Source: Pseudomonas fulva 12-X (GTDB lineage Bacteria; Pseudomonadota; Gammaproteobacteria; Pseudomonadales; Pseudomonadaceae). From it: a stretch of 64,000 nt of DNA. The stretch is taken from contig NC_015556.1 of NCBI RefSeq assembly GCF_000213805.1, forward strand, positions 2,867,001-2,931,000, given 5' to 3'. Below are positions 1-7,745 of this stretch, one piece after another. The notes under the pieces are model-generated. The model was not told where the DNA came from. It saw only the letters and a program-made list of their open reading frames with translations, and did not search any database. The position numbers and the translations under genes are program-made. Every line of letters starts with the position of its first letter. Positions within the stretch are counted from its first letter, which is position 1.

Positions 1-17
1 CTTTGCGCGCTAATAAA

Positions 18-42
18 GCTCGGGGCTAAAGCCCCTCCTACG
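18..42. repeat. short REP-like inverted repeat
   Basis: GGGGC-TAAA-GCCCC forms a perfect 5 bp stem (22-26/31-35) inside sequence of the common Pseudomonas intergenic type. It lies downstream of the itaconate-type operon read on the minus strand and may help end transcription. There is no clear T-run, so it is called a repeat rather than a terminator. Confidence 0.5.
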
Positions 43-82
43 ATTTACGCGACCGGCCGTCTTCACCACAAACCGACCAACC

Positions 83-1285
83 TCAAACCACCCCACTCAC
101 CTTCAATCCCGCTATCTGCGCCTCGCCATAACCCAGTTCGGCCAGCAGCGCTTCGGTGTGCTCGCCGAGCGCGGGCACGGGGTCCATGCGGGGGGCGAAG
201 GCGCTGTTGCTGCCCGGCGGCAGCAACGCGGGCAAGCTGCCGGCGGGGCTGTCGACCTGGCGCCAGCGGTCGCGTGCCTTGAGCTGCGGATGAGCCCAGA
301 CGCCGGCCATGTCATTGACGTGGGCATTGGCGATCTGCGCCTGTTCCAGCCGCTCGATGACTTGCTCGGCACTCAGCGCCGCGAAGGTCTCGACGATGAT
401 GCCGCGCAGCACCTCGCGGTTGGCCGAGCGCTTGAAATTGGCTGAAAAACGCTCGTCGCCTGCCAGCTCGGGCTGCAACAGCACCCGCTCGCAGAACGCC
501 TGCCACTCCCGTTCGTTCTGCAGGCCGAGCATCACCGTGCCGCTATCACCGGCAGGGAACGGGCCGTAGGGATAGATGGTCGAGTGGGCGGCCCCGGCAC
601 GCGGCGGCGGCGTGGCACCGTCGTACGCGTAATACAGGGGATAACCCATCCACTCGACCAGGCTCTCGAGCATGCTCACGTCGATGCGGCTGCCCAGACC
701 GGTCTTGCCGCGCAGCAGTAGGGCCGAAAGGATATTGCTGTAGGCATACATGCCGGCGGCGATATCGGCGATGGAGCAACCGGCCTTGGCCAGCTGGTCG
801 TCACCCGCGCCGCCAGTCACCGACAGGAAGCCGCCCTCGCTCTGGATCAGCAGGTCATAGGCCTTTTTCTTCTCGTAGCTGCCGCCCTCGCCGTAGCCGG
901 AGATGTCACAGACGATCAGCTTCGGGAAGCGCTCATGCAGCGCTTCGAACGACAGGCCCATACGCGCCGCCGCACCCGGCGCGAGGTTCTGCACCAGCAC
1001 ATCGGCCTTGGCCAGCAGGCTGTCGAGCACGTCGCTGGCGTCGTCCTGCTTGAGGTCCAGGGTCAGGCTTTCCTTGGAGCGGTTGGTCCATACGAAGTGG
1101 GAGGCCAGGCCATTGACGCGCTCGTCGTAGCCGCGGGCGAAGTCGCCGCTGCCCGGCCGCTCGACCTTAATCACCCGAGCGCCCATGTCGGCGAGTTGGC
1201 GGGTGCAGAACGGCGCGGCGATGGCATGTTCCAGGCTGACCACGGTGATGCCGTCCAGTGGCCGGGGTTGTTGTGCGTTGTTCAT
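83..1285 (-). CDS. ict: CaiB/BaiF family CoA transferase, probable itaconate CoA-transferase
   Basis: A 400-residue family III (CaiB/BaiF) CoA transferase. These enzymes move CoA between an acyl-CoA and a free acid through an aspartyl-CoA anhydride; the likely nucleophile is Asp144 in AYDLLIQ. The family N-terminus (LDGITVVSLEHAIAAPF, GARVIKVERPGSGD) is intact. The internal ATG at 1285 was chosen because the upstream in-frame extension has no family similarity. It is the last gene of an operon with MmgE/PrpD, acyl-CoA dehydrogenase and a MaoC-like hydratase, the combination known from the P. aeruginosa itaconate cluster, hence the proposed substrate (succinyl-CoA plus itaconate). Substrate assignment rests on context. 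No citramalyl-CoA lyase gene follows within the window. Confidence 0.72.
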   Translation of the reverse strand: MNNAQQPRPLDGITVVSLEHAIAAPFCTRQLADMGARVIKVERPGSGDFARGYDERVNGLASHFVWTNRSKESLTLDLKQDDASDVLDSLLAKADVLVQNLAPGAAARMGLSFEALHERFPKLIVCDISGYGEGGSYEKKKAYDLLIQSEGGFLSVTGGAGDDQLAKAGCSIADIAAGMYAYSNILSALLLRGKTGLGSRIDVSMLESLVEWMGYPLYYAYDGATPPPRAGAAHSTIYPYGPFPAGDSGTVMLGLQNEREWQAFCERVLLQPELAGDERFSANFKRSANREVLRGIIVETFAALSAEQVIERLEQAQIANAHVNDMAGVWAHPQLKARDRWRQVDSPAGSLPALLPPGSNSAFAPRMDPVPALGEHTEALLAELGYGEAQIAGLKVSGVV

Positions 1286-1299
1286 GTGCGCGTCCTCGG

Positions 1300-2649
1300 T
1301 CAGGCCAGGTTGCTCAGGTCGTCGGTCTCGCGCAGGCGCCAAACCCTGGCGATCAGCTCGCCCGCCTCATCGCTGCCGCGTTTGCCGGCGAAGGCCAGCA
1401 GGCGGCGGAACTTGTCTTCCAGCTCCGTGCGGCTGAGGGTGTTGCCCGGATCGCCCTTGGGCTCGTCGATGGCGCCATGCAGGGTGCGACCGTCGGTGGT
1501 GACCACCTCGACGCGCCCCAGCCAGCGCGCCGGATAGGCGCCGTCCACCTCGGGGTCGAGGCGCATGCTGACCTTGTCGCGAAACTCGGCGACATCGTCA
1601 TCGTTGAGCGACAGGTTCTCGAACTCGGTGAGCTGCGCCTTGCCATGCACGGCGATCAGGCCGAGCACGGTGCCCATGGAAAACTTGGCCTGGTGCACGG
1701 TCTGCGGTACCACCACGCGACCGAGCACATCGATGGCGCCCTGGTGCACATGGGTGATGACCTTGGCGATATCGCAATGGCGCAGGCCTTCGCGCTGCAT
1801 GAGATCGAGCAGCGCATCGGCGGCCGGATGGGTATGACGGCAGGAGGCGTGGAACTTGAACGAGGTTTCGACCAGCGCCCAGCGGCTGCCGAGGCGATCG
1901 GACAGCTTGCTCGGATCGGCGTCGCTGGACATGCCGGCGGCCATGCCCTGCTCGCCCTCGAGAATATTCTGCGCGCCGGTCAGGCCATGGGCGGTGAAGT
2001 ACGCGGCCAGCAGGCCATCGGCGGCAGCCTTGGCGGTGTGCAGTTGCTTGGAGTCGGCGGCGTCGCGCAGGAACTCCCACAGCCCGGCGGCCTGGGTGCC
2101 GGCATTGCCGAGCAGATGCACGAACTGCTTGTGGTCGAAGTTCAGCAACTTGCCCACGGCCACGGCGGCGGCCAGGGTGCCGACCGTCGCCGTGGTGTGG
2201 AAGATGCGGTAGTGCGAGCGGCCGAGGAATTCGCCGATGCGGATGCCCGCCTCGTAACCGGCCACCGAGGCCAGCAACAGCTCGCGGCCGGACTTGCCGA
2301 GATCCTGCGCAGCCGCCAGGGCCGCGGGGAACACCACGGTGGCCGGGTGCAGCACCGAGCTGTTATGCAGGTCGTCCTGCTCCACCAGGTGCGACGACGC
2401 GCCGTTGACCAGCGCGGCGAAGTACGCCGAGGTGCCGCGCCCGTTGACCAGAATGCGCGCTGGGCCATCGGCCGGGCCCATCTTCTGAGCGTAGGCCTCG
2501 AACAGCGGGATCGGCCTTGCACCTTCACTGGCCAGGGCCGAGCCGAGCCAGTCGAGGAACAGGTCTTCGGTGCGATCGAGCACGTAGTCAGGCAGATCGT
2601 CGTAACGCAACTCGGCGAGGAAACTTGCCAAGGCTTGGGTATGGCTCAT
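1300..2649 (-). CDS. MmgE/PrpD family protein
   Basis: A 449-residue cytoplasmic protein of the MmgE/PrpD fold, which includes 2-methylcitrate dehydratase and cis-aconitate decarboxylase relatives. The family's large helical domain is recognisable (LFLDWLGSALAS near the N-terminus, then SSVLHPATVVFPAALAAA and SFKFHASCRHTHPAADALLD). It ends 14 bp before the CoA transferase start and begins 10 bp after the acyl-CoA dehydrogenase stop, so it is cotranscribed. A homologue sits in the P. aeruginosa itaconate cluster, but I know of no firm reaction for it. Hydration or isomerisation of a branched C5 dicarboxylate is plausible; the call is confident only at family level. Confidence 0.82.
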   Translation of the reverse strand: MSHTQALASFLAELRYDDLPDYVLDRTEDLFLDWLGSALASEGARPIPLFEAYAQKMGPADGPARILVNGRGTSAYFAALVNGASSHLVEQDDLHNSSVLHPATVVFPAALAAAQDLGKSGRELLLASVAGYEAGIRIGEFLGRSHYRIFHTTATVGTLAAAVAVGKLLNFDHKQFVHLLGNAGTQAAGLWEFLRDAADSKQLHTAKAAADGLLAAYFTAHGLTGAQNILEGEQGMAAGMSSDADPSKLSDRLGSRWALVETSFKFHASCRHTHPAADALLDLMQREGLRHCDIAKVITHVHQGAIDVLGRVVVPQTVHQAKFSMGTVLGLIAVHGKAQLTEFENLSLNDDDVAEFRDKVSMRLDPEVDGAYPARWLGRVEVVTTDGRTLHGAIDEPKGDPGNTLSRTELEDKFRRLLAFAGKRGSDEAGELIARVWRLRETDDLSNLA

Positions 2650-2659
2650 GACAGGCTCC

Positions 2660-3823
2660 TCAAAAGCTGCGCGGCAGCTCGAGCAAATGCTCGGCCACGT
2701 AGGACATGATCAGGTTGGTGGAGATCGGCGCCACCTGGTACAGGCGGGTCTCGCGGAACTTGCGCTCGACGTCGTATTCGTTGGCAAAGCCGAAGCCGCC
2801 GTGGGTCTGCAGGCAGGCGTTGGCCGCCGCCCAGGAAGCCTCCGCCGCCAGGTACTTGGCCATGTTGGCGCTGGCCCCGGCGTTCTCGCCGCGGTCGTAC
2901 TGCTCGCAAGCCCGCCAGCGCATCAGGTCGGCGGCCTCCACTTCGATGTGCGCCTTGGCGATGGGAAACTGCACGCCCTGGTTCTGGCCAATCGGGCGGC
3001 CGAACACCACGCGATCACGGGCGTAGGCACTGGCCTTCTCGATGAACCAGCGACCATCGCCGATGCACTCGGCAGCGATCAGCGTGCGCTCGGCGTTGAG
3101 GCCATCGAGGATATAGCGAAAGCCCTTGCCCTCGTCGCCGATCAGGCTGCTGGCGGGAATTTCCAGGTTGTCGAAGAACAGCTCGTTGGTCTCGTGGTTG
3201 ACCATGTTGGCGATCGGCTGCACGGTCAGGCCGTTGCCGATGGCCTCGCGCAGGTCGACCAGGAAGATCGACATGCCTTCGGATTTCTTCTTCACCTCGG
3301 CGAGCGGCGTGGTGCGTGCCAGCAGGATCATCAGGTCGGAGTGCTGGATGCGCGAGATCCACACCTTCTGGCCGTTGATCACGTACTTGTCGCCCTGGCG
3401 CACGGCGGTGGTCTTGATCTTGGTGGTGTCGGTGCCGGTGGTCGGCTCGGTCACGCCCATGGACTGCAGGCGCAGCTCGCCGCTGGCCAGCTTCGGCAGG
3501 TAGTAGCTTTTCTGCGCGTCGCTGCCGTTACGCAGCAGGGTGAACATGTTGTACATCTGCCCGTGGATGGTGCCGGAGTTACCACCGCAGCGGTTCACTT
3601 CCTCGAGGATCACCGATGCCTCGGCCAGGCCCAGGCCGGAACCGCCGTATTCTTCCGGGATCATCGCCGATAGCCAGCCGGCTTCGGTCATGGCGCTGAC
3701 GAAGGCCTCGGGAAAGCCCTTCTCCTCGTCGATCTTGCGCCAGTATTCGGCCGGGAATTCGGCGCACAGGCCACGTACGCCTTCGCGGATGAAATTCAGT
3801 TCTTCGCTCTGCTGCGGGGTCAT
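2660..3823 (-). CDS. acyl-CoA dehydrogenase family protein
   Basis: A 387-residue soluble FAD-dependent acyl-CoA dehydrogenase. The family signatures are clear: PEEYGGSGLGLAEASVILEE, GVTEPTTGTDTTKIKT (FAD and substrate binding), QTHGGFGFANEYDVERKFRE. The start at 3823 (MTPQQSEE) was chosen over an upstream in-frame ATG because the extra 25 residues do not fit the family. Oddly, the usual C-terminal catalytic Glu motif (YEGT) reads VAPIST at residues 364-369, so the catalytic base may be elsewhere or the reaction atypical. It sits in the itaconate-type operon between the MaoC-like and MmgE/PrpD genes. Electrons would go to EtfAB. Confidence 0.85.
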   Translation of the reverse strand: MTPQQSEELNFIREGVRGLCAEFPAEYWRKIDEEKGFPEAFVSAMTEAGWLSAMIPEEYGGSGLGLAEASVILEEVNRCGGNSGTIHGQMYNMFTLLRNGSDAQKSYYLPKLASGELRLQSMGVTEPTTGTDTTKIKTTAVRQGDKYVINGQKVWISRIQHSDLMILLARTTPLAEVKKKSEGMSIFLVDLREAIGNGLTVQPIANMVNHETNELFFDNLEIPASSLIGDEGKGFRYILDGLNAERTLIAAECIGDGRWFIEKASAYARDRVVFGRPIGQNQGVQFPIAKAHIEVEAADLMRWRACEQYDRGENAGASANMAKYLAAEASWAAANACLQTHGGFGFANEYDVERKFRETRLYQVAPISTNLIMSYVAEHLLELPRSF

Positions 3824-3898
3824 CTCAGTTCCTCGATTCTTGTTATTTTCGCGGCCGATAGCGGCGGATCGGTGAAACGTGATCCACCCTCGGCTCAA

Positions 3899-4726
3899 TC
3901 ATTCGAATTCCACTTCGGCCTGCTGGGCCATGCCCGCGGCATTACCCGCCCACAACTGCGCCCTGCCCGGCTCATCGACTCGCCCGGCCACCTCGAAGGG
4001 TTCGGGCGCAACCAGCGGGCGCAGGCCGCGGTAGGCGAAACGGCGCAGCCGCGCCTGGGGCTGGGCGCGGCAGAACGCGCGCAGGTTGAGGGTGGCGATC
4101 AGCGGGCCATGCACGACCAGGCCGGCGTAACCTTCGGTTTCGGTGACATAGGGCCAGTCGTAATGGATGCGATGGCCGTTGAAGGTCACCGCGCTGTAGC
4201 GAAACAGCAGCGTCGGGCTCGGCACCACGCCTTCTCGCCAGTCACCAGCTGGCAGCGCTTCGCCAGCGCCGCCCTTGGGTGGGCTCGGTTCGCGGTAGAC
4301 GATGTCCTGCTCCTCGCGGATCGCCAGTTCGCCGTCCTGCAGGTAGTCGTGCTGCACAGTGACGAACAGCAGCGCGCCGGTGCGCCCGTGCTTTTCCTCG
4401 ATGTGCTTGATGGTCGAGACCCGGGTGGCCTCGCCGCCGACCCGCAGGGGCGCGATGAACTCGACGCGCCCACCGGCCCACATGCGATTGCGGTTGTCCG
4501 CCGGTGGCAGGAAGCCGCCGCGTGCCGGGTGCCCGTCGCCACCCAGGCCGCTCTCGGCGATGGGGTCCTGGAAGAATGCCCAATGCCAGAGCGGCGGCAG
4601 CGCCTCACCATGGGCGGGGGTGTCCTCGCCCAGGGTCGCGGCGATGCGCTTGACCAGGTTACGGCTCAGTTGATCGTGGGCTTCTTCGGTGCGGCCGATC
4701 CAGGCTGCGAAGGCAGAGTCACTCAT
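3899..4726 (-). CDS. ich: MaoC-like/FAS1-type dehydratase, probable itaconyl-CoA hydratase
   Basis: A 275-residue double hot-dog protein. The N-terminal FAS1-like dehydratase half (about 1-140) precedes a MaoC-type half with the active-site context VTFNGHRIHYDWPYV and VVHGPLIATL. Its closest known class is mesaconyl-C4-CoA/itaconyl-CoA hydratase, converting itaconyl-CoA to citramalyl-CoA. It is the first gene of the leftward operon, 75 bp before the acyl-CoA dehydrogenase start and divergent from the LysR gene across a 128 bp gap holding an inverted repeat. Family membership is secure; the itaconyl-CoA substrate is inferred from the adjacent CoA transferase and regulator. Confidence 0.75.
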   Translation of the reverse strand: MSDSAFAAWIGRTEEAHDQLSRNLVKRIAATLGEDTPAHGEALPPLWHWAFFQDPIAESGLGGDGHPARGGFLPPADNRNRMWAGGRVEFIAPLRVGGEATRVSTIKHIEEKHGRTGALLFVTVQHDYLQDGELAIREEQDIVYREPSPPKGGAGEALPAGDWREGVVPSPTLLFRYSAVTFNGHRIHYDWPYVTETEGYAGLVVHGPLIATLNLRAFCRAQPQARLRRFAYRGLRPLVAPEPFEVAGRVDEPGRAQLWAGNAAGMAQQAEVEFE

Positions 4727-4805
4727 GGTCGATCCCGGCTTGTTCTTGGAGTGCAGGCAGCATGCAATCCGATGAACGTTCCGAGAATCCGCATTTATTT
4801 AAGCC

Positions 4806-4828
4806 GGCGTTCGGCTAAGCTGAACGCC
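4806..4828. promoter_or_regulatory. candidate LysR-type operator (T-N11-A)
   Basis: GGCGTT-N11-AACGCC is a perfect 6 bp inverted repeat of the T-N11-A form bound by LysR-type regulators (the complementary pairing extends to GGCGTTC/GAACGCC). It lies in the 128 bp gap between the divergent hydratase and LysR genes, 26 bp before the regulator start, as expected for an autoregulated divergent pair. Confidence 0.6.
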
Positions 4829-4854
4829 ATTTTGCAACTCGCCCCAGAGCCGCC

Positions 4855-5751
4855 ATGCACTTCGACCTGCCGGATTTGCGCCTCTTCATCCATATCGCCG
4901 AATCGCCAAGCCTGACCCAGGGCGCACGCCGTGCCTCCCTGTCGCCAGCGGCGGCCAGCGCGCGCATCAAGGCGCTGGAAGGCCAGCTGGATACTCGCCT
5001 GCTGTACCGCGACAGCCGCGGCGTGGAGCTGACGCCAGCCGGCCAGCGCCTGCTGCAGCACGCGCGACTGATCATGCGCCAGGTCGATTACCTGAAAAGC
5101 GAGTTCACCGAATACGGCAGCGATTCGGCCGGGCATATCCGCATCTTCGCCAACACCACAGCGGTGACCGAATTCCTGCCCGAGGTGCTGGCTGGCTTCC
5201 TTGCCGAGCGCCCCGGCGTGACGGTGGACCTGCAGGAGCGCCTGAGCCGCGATATCGTGCGTGGCGTGCTCGACGGCGGCGCCGACCTGGGCATCATCGC
5301 CGGCCCGGTGGAAGCGGCCGGCCTGCAGGTGCTGCACTTCAGCACCGACCGCCTGGTGCTGGTGGTGCCGGCCGGCCACCCGCTGGCCGGCCGCGAACGC
5401 GTCAGCCTGCGCGATACGCTGCAGTACCAGCACATCGGCCTGCACGACGGCAGCACCCTGCTGACCTTTTTGCGCGAGCATGTCGAGACGCTGGGCGGCA
5501 CTCTGTCGCTGCGCATCCAGATGTCCGGTTTCGAAGCCATCTGCCGCATGGTCGAGGCCAACGTCGGCATCGGCATCATTCCCGAGTCCGCCGCCAGCCG
5601 GCACCGTCGCACCATGAAACTGCACACCATCGAACTCGACGAGCCCTGGGCCGTGCGCGAACGCAGCATGCTGGTACGCGACCTCGAAGCCTTGCCGGGC
5701 AGCGTGCGGGCGTTGATCGCGACGTTGCTGCCGGAATCGACGGCGAACTGA
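4855..5751 (+). CDS. LysR family transcriptional regulator of the adjacent operon
   Basis: A 298-residue LysR-type regulator. The N-terminal winged helix-turn-helix (about residues 5-62, FIHIAESPSLTQGARRASLS through ARIKALEGQL) is followed by a periplasmic-binding-protein-like effector domain (about 90-290). It is divergent from the hydratase gene, the position of the itaconate-responsive LysR regulator (ItcR/RipR, PA0877) in P. aeruginosa. It probably activates the leftward operon when an itaconate-related ligand binds. The effector is inferred from context; the family is certain. Confidence 0.87.
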   Translation: MHFDLPDLRLFIHIAESPSLTQGARRASLSPAAASARIKALEGQLDTRLLYRDSRGVELTPAGQRLLQHARLIMRQVDYLKSEFTEYGSDSAGHIRIFANTTAVTEFLPEVLAGFLAERPGVTVDLQERLSRDIVRGVLDGGADLGIIAGPVEAAGLQVLHFSTDRLVLVVPAGHPLAGRERVSLRDTLQYQHIGLHDGSTLLTFLREHVETLGGTLSLRIQMSGFEAICRMVEANVGIGIIPESAASRHRRTMKLHTIELDEPWAVRERSMLVRDLEALPGSVRALIATLLPESTAN

Positions 5752-6004
5752 TCGATCACGCCAGACACGACGCGAAGCCGATCACACCTGTGGTCGGCAT
5801 TGCTGGCAAAACGCCTTGTCGATCTCTAGAATCGTCGCCGCAGGAAGCACCCCGCACCCGTCCAGGGTCAGCGTCATGGATAGACTCACCTAAGCGCTTC
5901 GCGCCGCCCGCGCGAAGCCATCCCATGCGTCATACCTCGTGAAAGTGCCGGCTGATTCCTGCCCGTTACAGGCTCGCCCTGCCCACTCTGCAAACGAGAT
6001 TCGT

Positions 6005-6673
6005 ATGAACAAGATGATTACCGCTGGCCTCGCAGGCATGCTCGTGCTGCTCGCCGGCTGCGCCACCGAAAGCTCGCGCACGCTGGAAGTCGCCAAGGTC
6101 AATACCGCCACCAGCCAGTACAGTGGCCCGCGCAGCCCGATCGCCGTCGGCAAGTTCGACAACCGTTCCAGCTACCTGCGCGGCATCTTCAGCGACAGCG
6201 TCGACCGCCTTGGCGGGCAGGCCAAGACCATTCTGATCACCCACCTGCAACAGTCCAACCGCTTCAACGTGCTCGATCGCGACAACCTCAGCGAGCTGCA
6301 GCAGGAGTCGGGCTTCTCCAAGCAGGCTCAGCAGATCAAGGGCGCCAACTTCGTGGTCACTGGTGACGTGACCGAGTTTGGCCGCAAGGAAGTCGGCGAT
6401 CACCAGCTGTTCGGCATCCTCGGCCGCGGCAAACAGCAGATCGCCTACGCCAAGGTGAACCTCAACATCGTCGATGTCGCTACTTCCGAAGTGGTGTATT
6501 CCAGCCAGGGCGCCGGCGAATACGCCCTGTCCAACCGCGAGATCATCGGCTTCGGCGGCACCGCCAGCTACGACTCCACGCTCAACGGCAAGGTCCTCGA
6601 CCTGGCGATTCGCGAGGCCGTCAACAAGCTGGTCAGCGGCGTCGACAGCGGCGCCTGGCGTCCGGTCAAGTGA
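6005..6673 (+). CDS. CsgG/HfaB-family outer-membrane lipoprotein
   Basis: A 222-residue lipoprotein. The lipobox LLAG-Cys19 follows a short hydrophobic signal, so it is probably lipidated and exported. The remainder shows a CsgG-like fold (IAVGKFDNRSSYLRGIF, LQQSNRFNVLDRDNLSEL, GANFVVTGDVTEFG). It is shorter than true curli secretin CsgG (about 277 residues), and no curli subunit genes are nearby. The start at 6005 gives the lipoprotein signal; a longer reading frame upstream does not. It is the first of three consecutive lipoprotein genes with 14 and 5 bp gaps. The same triad (CsgG-like, DUF4810, DUF799) occurs in Neisseria around GNA1162. Function is unknown; a periplasmic or outer-membrane assembly complex is plausible. 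Confidence 0.85.
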   Translation: MNKMITAGLAGMLVLLAGCATESSRTLEVAKVNTATSQYSGPRSPIAVGKFDNRSSYLRGIFSDSVDRLGGQAKTILITHLQQSNRFNVLDRDNLSELQQESGFSKQAQQIKGANFVVTGDVTEFGRKEVGDHQLFGILGRGKQQIAYAKVNLNIVDVATSEVVYSSQGAGEYALSNREIIGFGGTASYDSTLNGKVLDLAIREAVNKLVSGVDSGAWRPVK

Positions 6674-6687
6674 GCGAGGAGCGAACG

Positions 6688-7035
6688 ATGAAATCCCCAG
6701 TTCTGCTCACCACCGTACTGGCCACCGCCCTGCTGGGCGGCTGCGCGCAGCAACCCAAATCCCTCTACTACTGGGATGGCTACCAGCAGCAGGTCTACCA
6801 GCGCTTCGAGAACACCACCGGCACCGAGGAGCAGATCGCCGCACTGGAAGCCAGCGCCCAGAAGGCGCGCGCCGCCGACCGCACCCTGCCGCCGGGCTTT
6901 CACGCCCACCTCGGCATGCTGTACGCGGAGATCGGCAAGCCCGATCAGGTGCGCCAGCAATTCGAAACCGAGAAAGCCCTGTTCCCCGAGTCCGCGCAGT
7001 ACATGGACTTTCTGATGCGCAATATGGCCAAGTGA
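6688..7035 (+). CDS. DUF4810 domain lipoprotein
   Basis: A 115-residue lipoprotein with lipobox LLGG-Cys19. The mature part carries the DUF4810 hallmark SLYYWDGYQQQVYQRF and a short TPR-like helical stretch (PPGFHAHLGMLYAEIGKPDQ) that may bind a partner. The ATG at 6688 places the signal peptide at the N-terminus; an in-frame ATG six codons earlier would add a charged leader. It lies between the CsgG-like and DUF799 genes in an obvious operon, so the three products probably act together at the outer membrane. No enzymatic function is apparent. Confidence 0.85.
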   Translation: MKSPVLLTTVLATALLGGCAQQPKSLYYWDGYQQQVYQRFENTTGTEEQIAALEASAQKARAADRTLPPGFHAHLGMLYAEIGKPDQVRQQFETEKALFPESAQYMDFLMRNMAK

Positions 7036-7040
7036 CTGAC

Positions 7041-7703
7041 ATGCCTCTACTGACCTCTCTCAGAACCCTCGCGGCCCTGGCCGCCATCGCCCTGCTGGCC
7101 GGTTGCGTCACCCAGCAGCCCTACGACTACAGCGCCTTCAAGGAAAGCAGCCCGGCCTCCATCCTGGTGCTGCCGCCGGTCAACAAATCGCCGGACATCA
7201 AGGCCACCTACAGCATGTATTCGCTGATCACCGCGCCCCTGAGCGAGGCCGGTTACTACGTGCTGCCAGTGGCGGTGGTCAACGAGACCTTCAAGCAGAA
7301 CGGCATGGCCAACGCCGAGGAAATCCGCGAGGTGCCGCCGCAGAAGCTCTACGAGATCTTCGGTGCCGACACCGTGCTGTACATCGACGTGACCGAGTAC
7401 GGCAGCAGCTACAAGGTGATCAGCAGCGAGGTGGCGGTGGCCGCCAGCGCCACCCTGGTCGACCTGCGCACCGGCAAGGAACTGTGGAAAGGCGTGGCCC
7501 GGGCCAGCACCGCCGAGCAACAGCAGAACAGCGGCGGCGGCCTGGCGGGCATTCTGATCACCGCCCTGGTCAATCAGGTGATGAATAGCCTGAACGACCG
7601 CGGCCATGAGATCGCCGGCATCACCAGCTCGCGCCTGCTGAGCAGCAACGCGGTCAACGGCATTCTGCCCGGCCCTCGCGCGCGGCCCGTCAGCGCTCGC
7701 TGA
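7041..7703 (+). CDS. DUF799 (GNA1162-like) lipoprotein
   Basis: A 220-residue lipoprotein with lipobox LLAG-Cys22. It belongs to DUF799, whose Neisseria member GNA1162 has a structure resembling the periplasmic part of TolB-like proteins. Visible family features are SILVLPPVNKSPDIKATYS, LYEIFGADTVLYIDVTEYG and LVDLRTGKELWKG. The start at 7041 is 5 bp after the DUF4810 stop; a longer reading frame upstream overlaps the other genes and is not coding. It is the last gene of the three-lipoprotein operon, followed by a hairpin terminator. Precise role is unknown. Confidence 0.85.
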   Translation: MPLLTSLRTLAALAAIALLAGCVTQQPYDYSAFKESSPASILVLPPVNKSPDIKATYSMYSLITAPLSEAGYYVLPVAVVNETFKQNGMANAEEIREVPPQKLYEIFGADTVLYIDVTEYGSSYKVISSEVAVAASATLVDLRTGKELWKGVARASTAEQQQNSGGGLAGILITALVNQVMNSLNDRGHEIAGITSSRLLSSNAVNGILPGPRARPVSAR

Positions 7704-7717
7704 AACATGCGCAACAT

Positions 7718-7745
7718 GAGCCCGGATCCCCGGGCTCGTTTCGTT
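7718..7745 (+). terminator. intrinsic terminator of the lipoprotein operon
   Basis: GAGCCCGG-ATCC-CCGGGCTC is a perfect 8 bp stem (7718-7725/7730-7737) followed by GTTTCGTTCT. It lies between the convergent DUF799 and phhR genes; the T-rich side serves the plus-strand operon. Confidence 0.7.

Noticed and set aside
1258-2709. Long plus-strand open frame opposite MmgE/PrpD
   Set aside because: No ribosome binding site or recognisable domain, and rich in His/Gln/Gly from reverse-strand codons of the real gene.
5752-6004. Possible small genes between the LysR and CsgG-like genes
   Set aside because: Short frames lack ribosome binding sites and the minus-strand frame runs into the lipoprotein gene; treated as promoter region.
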